Below, piece after piece: positions 1-7,480 of a stretch of 64,000 nt of DNA (position 1 is the first letter of the stretch; each line of letters opens with the position of its first letter). The notes beneath the pieces are model-generated. The model was not told the origin of the DNA. It searched no databases and saw only the letters and a program-made list of their open reading frames with translations. The DNA comes from Maribacter algarum (ex Zhang et al. 2020) (lineage in GTDB: Bacteria; Bacteroidota; Bacteroidia; Flavobacteriales; Flavobacteriaceae): NCBI RefSeq assembly GCF_005885635.1, contig NZ_VATY01000004.1, forward strand, positions 62,001 to 126,000, written 5' to 3'. The translations under genes and the position numbers were made by a program.

Positions 1-38
1 ATTATACAGGTATATAGATTACTCAAATTCAAAAATAA

Positions 39-64
39 AAAAGACCGCATCAAAGCGGTCTTTT
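39..64 (-). terminator. Intrinsic terminator after mscS-like gene
   Basis: A perfect 10-bp stem (AAAAGACCGC / GCGGTCTTTT) with a 6-nt loop. On the minus strand it is followed by a T-rich tract, so it ends transcription of the MscS-like gene that stops at 91. Confidence 0.85.
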
Positions 65-90
65 CATTTTATATAAATTCATCAAGGTAA

Positions 91-906
91 TTATCCTTCT
101 TTCTGAATTTCAACAGCATGTGGATAAGGAATTTCGATACCAGCTTTATCAAGGGCTAACTTGCTACCTTCAACTGTTGCGAAGAAAACATCCCAATAAT
201 CTTCTGGTTTACAAAAAGGCCGAACCGCTAAATCAACAGAGCTTTCGCCAAGGTTTGCTACATTTACAGAAGGCGCGGGGTCTTTGAGTACTTTAGGGTT
301 TGAAGTAAGCACTTCTAGTAATACTTCTTTCGCTTTTTTCATATCCTCATCATACCCAATGCCTACCATCGTATCTACTCGAATTTTACCTTCTGCCGTG
401 TAATTGACGATATTTCCATTACCCATTGCTCCATTCGGAATAATAGCCAATTTATTATCAGGTGTTGTCAACTTTGTAGTAAAGATTTCGATTTCTTTGA
501 CCACTCCTGTTACTCCTTGTGCCTCAATAAGGTCTCCAATTTTAAAAGGTTTGAAAATAATTAAGAGTACTCCTCCAGCAAAATTTGCCAAGGACCCTTG
601 AAGTGCCAAACCAATAGCCAAACCTGCCGCGGCAATTATAGCAGCAAAACTAGTGGTTTCTACCCCAAGTTTGGAGATTACCATTATAATTAGGAAAATT
701 TTAAGTGCCCAGCTTACTAGGTTTAACAGAAACTTTTGGAGCGCTTCATCGTATTCTTTTTTCAGCATGACCTTCCTCAATACTCCGGTTAATTTTTTGA
801 TTACCCATGAGCCAATAATGTAAATGAGAATTGCTCCAATAATTTTGGGGCCATATTCTGTTGCAAAATTAATTGCTTTGTCAATCCATACCTGTGTGTC
901 TTTCAT
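91..906 (-). CDS. Small-conductance mechanosensitive channel, MscS family
   Basis: A 271-residue MscS-type channel, expected in the inner membrane, where it releases solutes during hypo-osmotic shock. Three hydrophobic helices are visible at about residues 21-36, 62-80 and 86-118. The last is the Ala/Gly-rich pore helix (AAIIAAAGLAIGLALQGS). It is followed by the beta domain (FKIGDLIEAQGVTGVVKEIE) and the alpha-beta C-terminal domain. The length matches minimal MscS proteins (about 280). It appears monocistronic, with a strong terminator directly downstream. Confidence 0.93.
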   Translation of the reverse strand: MKDTQVWIDKAINFATEYGPKIIGAILIYIIGSWVIKKLTGVLRKVMLKKEYDEALQKFLLNLVSWALKIFLIIMVISKLGVETTSFAAIIAAAGLAIGLALQGSLANFAGGVLLIIFKPFKIGDLIEAQGVTGVVKEIEIFTTKLTTPDNKLAIIPNGAMGNGNIVNYTAEGKIRVDTMVGIGYDEDMKKAKEVLLEVLTSNPKVLKDPAPSVNVANLGESSVDLAVRPFCKPEDYWDVFFATVEGSKLALDKAGIEIPYPHAVEIQKEG

Positions 907-1011
907 AATGAGGGAATATTAGTTAATGTTTATACCCACAATATAAGGATTAGATTGATTAATACTAAGCGTAAATGAATGTAATCTTCCCTAAAAAAAA
1001 TTAAAACAGAA

Positions 1012-1040
1012 AAACCCGCCTACAGTATTCGCGACGGGTT
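1012..1040 (-). terminator. Intrinsic terminator of the DUF4252 operon
   Basis: A stem of AACCCG / CGGGTT around a short loop. On the minus strand it is followed by TTTTT, 26 bp after the last DUF4252 gene. It is the likely end of the sigma/anti-sigma/DUF4252 transcript. Confidence 0.75.
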
Positions 1041-1065
1041 CTTATTTTATTCTTATTTGATACTA

Positions 1066-1605
1066 TTATCCTTTCAGCAAGCCTTCTAATTTTTCAAATC
1101 CTTCTCCTTTATAATCTGATTTTTGAATTGCCTGAAGTAATTGCATCATATTTGCCGGGTTCATGTCTTTGCCTAACACACGAATTAGGGCAAAGCCTTT
1201 TTCTTTATTGTCTCCATAGATGATTACTTCATCAATGGCATCTTCGTCACCTAAGTACTTTACTGTGGCCTTACCATAAGGCGTATTCATTTTCATAAGC
1301 TCTGTAAAGTCAGGGTTTTTCAAGATTGTCTTAACACTTGTTTTCTGCGCACTATACTCTGAAGTGTTTTCAGTTGTCTTTTTAAAAGCCAAAACATCTA
1401 ATTTCTTTAAAGAGGATATCGCCTCTTTTTCTTTAGTGGATAATTCAACTTCTTCAAGATTCAGTAGACTGACTGGTACATCAAACGACAAAAAATTCGG
1501 ATTTTCCGAATTGTCAACATAATATTCTTGAAGGCTTTGTGTGCTAGAACAACTGGCCATTGTCACTACTAGGGTCAACACTAATAATCGTACAATATTT
1601 TTCAT
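1066..1605 (-). CDS. DUF4252 family lipoprotein (third of three)
   Basis: A 179-residue lipoprotein: signal helix MKNIVRLLVLTLVVTM followed by the lipobox ASC (Cys about 19). The body is alpha/beta, with the DUF4252 pattern of an N-terminal negative region and a C-terminal 'G-FALIRVLGKDMNP' segment. An in-frame ATG eight codons upstream exists, but the signal peptide fits the internal Met used here. It is the last gene of the ECF operon and the most diverged of its three DUF4252 proteins. The function of the family is unknown; the location is the periplasm or outer membrane. Confidence 0.8.
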   Translation of the reverse strand: MKNIVRLLVLTLVVTMASCSSTQSLQEYYVDNSENPNFLSFDVPVSLLNLEEVELSTKEKEAISSLKKLDVLAFKKTTENTSEYSAQKTSVKTILKNPDFTELMKMNTPYGKATVKYLGDEDAIDEVIIYGDNKEKGFALIRVLGKDMNPANMMQLLQAIQKSDYKGEGFEKLEGLLKG

Positions 1606-1700
1606 CTTAATTCTTCTTTTCATTAGCAAACAGTTTGCAGTTGCAGTGCACAGTTTTTAATCTGTTTACTACAACTGTTAACTGAATATCTTATTAGTTT

Positions 1701-2243
1701 CTAATTACGTTCTGCTTTCTTCAAATCATCAGGCAAATTCATTTTATTGGTGATTGCCCCAATTTTGTTCAAATCGATATCACCCGTCATTGAAACTAAG
1801 ACAGTTTCAAATTTTCTACCGTTGACATCTAAATCTACATCTTTCATGCCTGAAACGAACATCAATAACTCTCTAACGTGATCTTCATCTTTACCACTTT
1901 TGATATAGAACTTTACGTTTACATCTTTGTCTTTAACACGCATTAGTTCCTCCATTGAAGATGATTTCAAGTATTTTTTCACTGTAGATGCCATACTAGA
2001 GGAAACTCCTTTGTCTTCTGTGATAAATACCTTAATTCCATTGATACCTTTAGCTACCTCGGCAAATTCCCGTGCTTCTTCGTCATCAGTCATGCTTCCT
2101 ATTTTGCTGACCAGGTCTATCATTCCTTTGTTGACCACTACTGTGCCTACATTATCCATATCCTCGTACTTGTCGAAGATAGATTGTGAAAATCCAAATA
2201 ATGGTAAAATTGCGATTGCTACTACTAAACTAAGTTTTCTCAT
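1701..2243 (-). CDS. DUF4252 family protein (second of three)
   Basis: A 180-residue secreted protein with a signal peptide ending near FGFSQS. After the signal it is a close paralog of the next upstream gene: both have SIFDKYED, the block MEELMRVKDKD-NVKFYI, and VNGRKFETVL. I start it at the ATG giving MRKLSLVVAI, because 15 further in-frame codons upstream are basic and would bury the signal peptide. It lies in a run of DUF4252 genes behind an ECF sigma factor, an arrangement common in Flavobacteriaceae. The biochemical role is unknown. Confidence 0.82.
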   Translation of the reverse strand: MRKLSLVVAIAILPLFGFSQSIFDKYEDMDNVGTVVVNKGMIDLVSKIGSMTDDEEAREFAEVAKGINGIKVFITEDKGVSSSMASTVKKYLKSSSMEELMRVKDKDVNVKFYIKSGKDEDHVRELLMFVSGMKDVDLDVNGRKFETVLVSMTGDIDLNKIGAITNKMNLPDDLKKAERN

Positions 2244-2310
2244 GACTGTTTTGTTTTTTGCCCTGCCCCGATGCTTCTGGGGTTTCAAGGTCTGATTAGG
2301 ATTAAATTAG

Positions 2311-2331
2311 ATGCCGAAACCAGTTCGGCAT
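2311..2331 (-). other. Intergenic hairpin between two DUF4252 genes
   Basis: A perfect 8-bp inverted repeat (ATGCCGAA / TTCGGCAT) with a 5-nt loop. No T-tract follows on the minus strand, so it is not a typical terminator. It could stabilise or be cut in the polycistronic mRNA. Confidence 0.4.
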
Positions 2332-2379
2332 GAATTGATTGATGATAATTATATACTGCTCACAGCAGCTATTTACGGT

Positions 2380-2928
2380 TTACTTGTTATTCTTACCGGC
2401 TTTATTCAATTCTTCCGGAAGGTTCATTTTTTTGGTAAGTGACCCAATTTTATTCAAATCAATATCTCCCGTTAAGGATAATAATACAGTTTCGAACTTT
2501 CGCCCATTCACCTCAACATCTACATTCTTCATACCTGTAACGAACATCAATAATTCGCTTACATGATCTTCATCTTTTCCATTTCTTATGTAAAACTTGA
2601 CATTGGCATCTTTGTCCTTTACACGCATTAACTCTTCCATCTTAGAAGATTTCAAATACTTCGTAACCTCGCCTTTCATATCTGCTGAAATCTTTGGGTT
2701 TTCAGTGATAAAAACTTTGAGACCACTTAAGCTTTGGGCCATATCCATATATTCTTGAGCTTCCGGATCGTCCACGTCAACATCCATCTTAGCTAAAAGA
2801 TTGAACATGCTCTTACTTACTACCACGGCACTCACATCATCTAAATCTTCGTATTTATCGAAAATGCTCTGTGAGAACCCCGTTAAGGGGATAAAGGCCA
2901 TCACTATTATTACTACTAACTTTTTCAT
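2380..2928 (-). CDS. DUF4252 family protein (first of three)
   Basis: A 182-residue secreted protein with a classical signal peptide (MKKLVVIIVMAFIPLTGFSQ). It is highly similar along its length to the downstream paralog, with the same SIFDKYED start to the mature chain and the same MEELMRVKDKD block. The two probably arose by tandem duplication. It sits 33 bp downstream of the anti-sigma-like gene, so it should be co-transcribed with the ECF sigma factor. No catalytic motif is visible; a periplasmic or surface role is inferred only from the signal peptide. Confidence 0.83.
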   Translation of the reverse strand: MKKLVVIIVMAFIPLTGFSQSIFDKYEDLDDVSAVVVSKSMFNLLAKMDVDVDDPEAQEYMDMAQSLSGLKVFITENPKISADMKGEVTKYLKSSKMEELMRVKDKDANVKFYIRNGKDEDHVSELLMFVTGMKNVDVEVNGRKFETVLLSLTGDIDLNKIGSLTKKMNLPEELNKAGKNNK

Positions 2929-2961
2929 TTTTTTAATTTTAATTGTTTCTGAGGGATTTTA

Positions 2962-3396
2962 CTATTTGTTATATACTTTTTGTTTTGTTTCTTCAAATTG
3001 ATTCAGGTATGCCACTTTTTCAGTACCACGATTGAAATTTTGTGCCAATAGGGTCATTGCCTTCTTTGTTTCTTGATAGGCATATTCTGCTTCTCGCTTT
3101 TCTTGGTAACTCTTACCAAAATAGATGCCAAACATGAGAAGCCCTACTGCAGCTACCGATAACCATTTATAGTTGAATCGTCTTTTTGTAACGCTAGCGA
3201 TCGTATCTAAGGGGACTTGCTTGGTGAATTTCTCCTCTTTAGCATTAGAAAAATATTGAAACATGGGCACATACTGCTCTAACTCAGGAGTAACACCTCC
3301 TTTTGAGAAATAAGCCCGAAGTGTATCTTCTTCCGCAACCGTGGTAGTTGCTTCAAAATACTTTTCTACTAGTTCTTTAATGTTATCCGATTCCAT
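2962..3396 (-). CDS. Putative membrane anti-sigma-type protein
   Basis: A 144-residue protein with a cytoplasmic N-terminal region (residues 1-72), one transmembrane helix at about 73-92 (YKWLSVAAVGLLMFGIYFG) and a charged helical C-terminal tail. It overlaps the sigma gene by 14 bp, which indicates translational coupling. A small single-pass protein encoded directly after an ECF sigma factor is the usual layout of an anti-sigma factor, but no ZAS-type His-Cys motif is present. The assignment rests on position and topology. Confidence 0.65.
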   Translation of the reverse strand: MESDNIKELVEKYFEATTTVAEEDTLRAYFSKGGVTPELEQYVPMFQYFSNAKEEKFTKQVPLDTIASVTKRRFNYKWLSVAAVGLLMFGIYFGKSYQEKREAEYAYQETKKAMTLLAQNFNRGTEKVAYLNQFEETKQKVYNK

Positions 3397-3892
3397 AACT
3401 ATGTTTTTGTGTCAATTTTTCTCTAACTGTTTTTCTTGCTCTAGATAAAGCTACTCGTACTGCTGTTGGTTGCATATCAAGCATTTCTGCAATCTCGTCA
3501 TAATCATATTCCTCTACATCCCGCAATTGCAAAACCATTTTTTGTTGTTCAGGTAGCTCTTCCATAATCCGTTCTACCCAGCTTACACTGTCTTTTGCCT
3601 CTATTTGTTTTTGTAAAAGGCTTCCCTTTTCTTGGTAATTGCTATGAACTAATTTTAAATTCCCCGCTTGCTTAGATTTCAATCTGTCTAGGCAAAAGTT
3701 CTTTGTCATAGTCATTGCAAAAGCCTCAACGTTTTTATACTTCTCGAAAGAGGCGTTTTTGTTCCAGAGTTTCAACAGAATTTCTTGTGTTGCATCTTCA
3801 GCTTCCTCAGTAGAAACAAGCAGACGCTTTGCTAGCCTATAGAGCTTATCCTTAAAAGGCATTACTACATTTAAAAATTCTGACTGCTGCAT
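3383..3892 (-). CDS. ECF-family RNA polymerase sigma factor (sigma 1)
   Basis: 169 residues, the normal ECF size. Region 2 is visible (YRLAKRLLVSTEEAEDATQE, then KYKNVEAFAMTMTKNFCLDRL), as is region 4 with a helix-turn-helix (LPEQQKMVLQLRDVEEYDYD, then MLDMQPTAVRVALSRARK). It heads the operon with the anti-sigma-like gene and three DUF4252 genes. An ECF-type promoter (TGTAAC-N16-CGTC) lies about 50 bp upstream, so it probably activates its own operon. It is divergent from the S41 protease genes. Confidence 0.93.
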   Translation of the reverse strand: MQQSEFLNVVMPFKDKLYRLAKRLLVSTEEAEDATQEILLKLWNKNASFEKYKNVEAFAMTMTKNFCLDRLKSKQAGNLKLVHSNYQEKGSLLQKQIEAKDSVSWVERIMEELPEQQKMVLQLRDVEEYDYDEIAEMLDMQPTAVRVALSRARKTVREKLTQKHSYGIG

Positions 3893-3940
3893 TTTAGTTG
3901 GTATAGTTTTGCAAGCTGTTTTAACCGTTTACATAAGGAA

Positions 3941-3966
3941 GACGAAGTACAACGATTTTTGTTACA
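3941..3966 (-). promoter_or_regulatory. ECF-type promoter of the sigma 1 operon
   Basis: Read on the minus strand: a -35 box TGTAAC, a 16-bp spacer and a -10 box CGTC, ending 49 bp before the sigma ATG. This has the AAC-N16-CGTC form typical of ECF autoregulated promoters, so feedback control is inferred. Confidence 0.55.
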
Positions 3967-3987
3967 ATAAATTTTTTATTCTTGTCA

Positions 3988-4008
3988 ATGTCCCTATTTT
4001 AGGGACAT
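3988..4008. promoter_or_regulatory. Palindromic operator-like site
   Basis: A perfect 9-bp inverted repeat (ATGTCCCTA / TAGGGACAT) around 3 nt. It lies in the divergent region between the sigma 1 operon and the S41 genes, 65 bp upstream of a -24/-12-like element. The geometry fits an enhancer-binding-protein site; a repressor operator is the alternative. Confidence 0.5.
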
Positions 4009-4072
4009 ATTATAACAATTCTAAAAGTACCTTTTGTAAAAACCAAAATCAAAATTAAGCATGAAGAAAATG

Positions 4073-4088
4073 TGGTAGGGTATTTGTT
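4073..4088 (+). promoter_or_regulatory. Possible sigma-54 promoter of the S41 array
   Basis: TGGTAGGGTATTTGTT matches the -24/-12 pattern TGGCAC-N5-TTGC in its TGG and TTG cores with correct spacing, but carries T instead of C in the -12 GC. It lies about 80 bp before the first S41 start codon. Candidate only. Confidence 0.38.
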
Positions 4089-4168
4089 ATGTAAATTGTT
4101 AATTTATTGAGTAAACCATAAGCTGCTTGTAATTTTTAGTCACAGTAGCGACTTAACTAAAAAAGAAA

Positions 4169-5743
4169 ATGAAAAAGTACTTCCTCCTATTGTTGGCCTT
4201 GGGGCTTATTATTTTTAGCTGTGAAACAAATGATGATCCTATATCTCCTCCTGAAACTTCAGAGGAGATGCCAGAAGAAGAAACCCCGGTTGTAAAAACG
4301 GTCGCCGATTATCCTGTACAAGATTTTATGTGGAGAGCTATGAACATATATTATTTTTGGCAAGAAGATGTTGCTGATTTAGCTGACAATAGATTTACAG
4401 GTCCATCAGACCCGGCCTATGTTAATTTTCTAGGTTCATCAACAGACCCAGAGGACTTTTTTTTCAACAAACTATGTAATGAGCATGAGAATGTTGTTGG
4501 AGGTAACAACGCTGTAGATAGATTTAGCTTCTTAAGTGAAAATTACAAAGATATTGTTCAGGGGTTTGCAGGGGTGTCCAAAAGTAATGGTGTAGAATTC
4601 GGACTAGGTAGAATTACTGATTCAAGAGGTCTTTTTGGTTTCGTTAGATATATTGTGAAGGGCTCTGATGCAGATACTAAAGATATTAAACGTGGTGATA
4701 TTTTCATTGGTGTAAATGGCACGGATTTAACCATAGACAATTACAGAGACCTTTTATTTGGGGAGGAAGATACCTATACCCTAAACTTTGCAACCCTGGC
4801 AAATGGTACGATTGCTCCAAACGGGAGAGAATTATCACTTACAAAACAAGAAGGTCTAGTTGAAAATCCAATTCTAGTAAATCAGGTTATTGAACACAAT
4901 GGAATCAAAGTTGGCTATATGGTTTATAACCAATTTGCAGGGAATTCTGGCGAACCGTTAAACGAAGCTTTTGGAGAGCTAAAGGCGCAGGGTATCAATG
5001 AATTAGTACTAGACTTGAGATATAATCCCGGAGGCTTTGGATACATTACTCAAATCTTGGGAAGTCTAATCTATGAGGCTAATCCTGATAAAGTATTTTA
5101 TAACAGAAGATTTAATAGCAGACTGGAAGAAGCTTGGGATGTAGTAGGCGGTGACAAAACCAATTTCGTTGCGGATACTGGCACCAATGATGGTAATAGT
5201 AATATTCCTTTAAATAGTCTTAATTTGAGCAAGGTTTATATTATAGCTACACGGAATTCTGCTTCAGCCAGCGAACTATTAATGAACGGTCTAAGACCTT
5301 ATGTTGAAGTAGTTCATATTGGTGAAAGGACAGTCGGTAAGAACCAAGGGTCTCTCACCTTAGTTGATAGTCCATCTACTGGTTTTGGCTACGACCGTGA
5401 TAGAGAAGATGAAATAAACCCCGATAATCAATGGGCTATTCAACCAATTGTAAGTCAAACTGAAAATTCAGAGGGCTTCGGGGATTACTCTGCAGGCCTT
5501 GTACCAAATGTTGAAATCAGTGAAGATCTTAGTCAACTGGGTAGTTTGGGTGATCCAAACGAACGCCTATTTGCTAGAGCTTTGGAAGAAATAGATGCGT
5601 CAACCAGTAAAAAAGATTTTACATCCGTGTATCCTGTGGACTTGTTTTCTAGCTCATCATTGCAAAAAGCAAAAGGTGGGGAGCTAATTTTTAAAAATAT
5701 CCCACTCATATCAAAACAAAAGGCTGACACAGGCACCAAATAG
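4169..5743 (+). CDS. S41 family peptidase lipoprotein (paralog 1)
   Basis: A 524-residue C-terminal-processing-type serine protease anchored as a lipoprotein (signal ending FSC, Cys about 18). An N-terminal S41 domain (PVQDFMWRAMNIYYFWQ) is followed by a PDZ-like segment around residues 165-200 (RGDIFIGVNGTDL). In the catalytic domain Ser366 of the SASASE motif and Lys391 of TVGK lie 25 residues apart, exactly as in CtpA/Prc, so it should be active. It is the first of three adjacent paralogs. The substrate is unknown; it acts in the periplasm or at the cell surface. Confidence 0.9.
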   Translation: MKKYFLLLLALGLIIFSCETNDDPISPPETSEEMPEEETPVVKTVADYPVQDFMWRAMNIYYFWQEDVADLADNRFTGPSDPAYVNFLGSSTDPEDFFFNKLCNEHENVVGGNNAVDRFSFLSENYKDIVQGFAGVSKSNGVEFGLGRITDSRGLFGFVRYIVKGSDADTKDIKRGDIFIGVNGTDLTIDNYRDLLFGEEDTYTLNFATLANGTIAPNGRELSLTKQEGLVENPILVNQVIEHNGIKVGYMVYNQFAGNSGEPLNEAFGELKAQGINELVLDLRYNPGGFGYITQILGSLIYEANPDKVFYNRRFNSRLEEAWDVVGGDKTNFVADTGTNDGNSNIPLNSLNLSKVYIIATRNSASASELLMNGLRPYVEVVHIGERTVGKNQGSLTLVDSPSTGFGYDRDREDEINPDNQWAIQPIVSQTENSEGFGDYSAGLVPNVEISEDLSQLGSLGDPNERLFARALEEIDASTSKKDFTSVYPVDLFSSSSLQKAKGGELIFKNIPLISKQKADTGTK

Positions 5744-5819
5744 GGTAGATTAAAATACTATTCTAAATGGTGTATGACCCTATCAAGGATTTTCGTGTAC
5801 CATTATTTCAAATTTACCC

Positions 5820-5827
5820 TAACTTTG
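5820..5827 (+). promoter_or_regulatory. Possible -7 box for S41 paralog 2
   Basis: TAACTTTG matches the Bacteroidota -7 consensus TAnnTTTG, 64 bp before the start of the second S41 gene. The 148-bp gap after paralog 1 leaves room for its own promoter. No clear -33 TTG is visible. Confidence 0.35.
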
Positions 5828-5891
5828 AAACATCGGAAAGTAGGGGTTTTGATTTGTATCGGACGGTATTTAGCATTACAAATTATCGAGA

Positions 5892-7430
5892 ATGAAATAT
5901 TTAAAAATAAGTACGCTCCTATTATGTTTTATTGCGTTCTCATGCAGTAAAAATGATGATAATGCTGTTGCAAACAACCCTGATAGCACGCCTCCTGCCA
6001 CTCCTACTCCAGTTGTTAAGTCCGTTGCGGACTACCCAGTTCAAGATTTTATGTGGAAGGCCATGAATACCTACTATTTTTGGCAATCAGACGTTTCAGA
6101 TTTAGCAGATACCAAAGACGATGTGACTTCTGATTATGTTGACTTTTTATCAAAGGAATCGAACCCGGCAGATTTTTTCTTTAAATTATGCAATCAGCAT
6201 ATTGATATTGTAGGAGAAGCAGCAGCAATTGACCGGTTCAGTTTTCTACGAGAAAACTACAAGGACTTAGTGAATGGATTTGCGGGCATTTCGAAAACCA
6301 ATGGCGTTCGCTTCGGAACAGCTACATACGGTCCAACCAATAATGATGTTTTTGGCTTTGTACGATACATAATACCTGGGTCAAATGCCGATGGAAAAGA
6401 TATTAAACGAGGTGACATTTTTACAGCAGTAAATGGCATAGACTTAACTCTTGACAACTATATCGATTTACTTGGTAATAGTGGTTCCGAAACCTATACT
6501 TTGAATTTTGCCGACTTGGTAGATAACACAATTGTGCCTAATGGGCGTGAACTAAGTTTAACCAAAGAGTCTGGTACACAGAGAGATCCTATTTTCATTA
6601 ATAAAATTATTGAACAAAATGGATTGAAAATCGGATACTTCATGTACAATCAGTTTATTTCTGAATATAATGAACAATTAAATGAAGTTTTCGAAACCTT
6701 TAAAGCGGCTAATATTGATGAACTTATTCTTGATTTAAGGTACAACCCAGGAGGAGCAACAGACTCCGCCCTACAAATGGCTAGTTCAATATACTCTACT
6801 GATACGAGCCAATTATTTGCGAAGGACAGAACAAATTCCAAATTGGCAAACACTTTTTGGGCAAGCAGTTTTTATTTTGTGGATGAAACATCAAATGGAA
6901 CACCTATAAATTCTCTAAACTTAAACCGGGTTTATGTGATTACTACTGGTTCCACAGCCTCTGCCAGCGAATTTTTAATCAATGGTTTAAATCCGTATAT
7001 GGATGTAATCCAAATTGGAGACGCAACAGCTGGAAAAAATGAGTTTTCTTTCACCTTAGTTGATGATGCGGCATACGACTTCCTGTACAATCCAGATCGA
7101 GAATCCAATATCAATCCTAAAAATCAATGGGGTATACAACCTATTTTAGGCAGAGCTCAAAACGCAGCTGGATTCGAAGATTATACCGCTGGTCTAATAC
7201 CAGATAAGCCAATTATTGAAGATATTGCCAATATGGGCATTCTTGGAGATCCCTCAGAGCGTTTGTTAAATTTTACTTTGAACGAAATTTCTGCAACGAG
7301 TTCTAAAACAAACTTCGATGCGGTTTTTCCTGCTAATATAATTAACAGTACTGAAGAAATGGAATATCCTGATGGTATGATGTCATTGAACGGACTAATT
7401 AATCCAAAATCAATTTCCGACAACAAATAG
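5892..7430 (+). CDS. S41 family peptidase lipoprotein (paralog 2)
   Basis: A 512-residue paralog of the preceding gene with the same plan: lipoprotein signal (IAFSC), a low-complexity Thr/Pro linker, the PVQDFMWKAMNTYYFWQ block, a PDZ-like segment (RGDIFTAVNGIDL) and the S41 core. Catalytic Ser357 (TASASE) and Lys382 (ATAGK) are conserved at 25-residue spacing. 'NPKNQWGIQPILGR' near the end corresponds to 'NPDNQWAIQPIV' in paralog 1. Tandem duplication is the simplest origin. The next paralog follows after 50 bp, so these two may share a transcript. Confidence 0.9.
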   Translation: MKYLKISTLLLCFIAFSCSKNDDNAVANNPDSTPPATPTPVVKSVADYPVQDFMWKAMNTYYFWQSDVSDLADTKDDVTSDYVDFLSKESNPADFFFKLCNQHIDIVGEAAAIDRFSFLRENYKDLVNGFAGISKTNGVRFGTATYGPTNNDVFGFVRYIIPGSNADGKDIKRGDIFTAVNGIDLTLDNYIDLLGNSGSETYTLNFADLVDNTIVPNGRELSLTKESGTQRDPIFINKIIEQNGLKIGYFMYNQFISEYNEQLNEVFETFKAANIDELILDLRYNPGGATDSALQMASSIYSTDTSQLFAKDRTNSKLANTFWASSFYFVDETSNGTPINSLNLNRVYVITTGSTASASEFLINGLNPYMDVIQIGDATAGKNEFSFTLVDDAAYDFLYNPDRESNINPKNQWGIQPILGRAQNAAGFEDYTAGLIPDKPIIEDIANMGILGDPSERLLNFTLNEISATSSKTNFDAVFPANIINSTEEMEYPDGMMSLNGLINPKSISDNK

Positions 7431-7480
7431 CTTTTTTAATTTCGTTACTAATCAAAAATAATTGCTCCAAATTACCAAGA

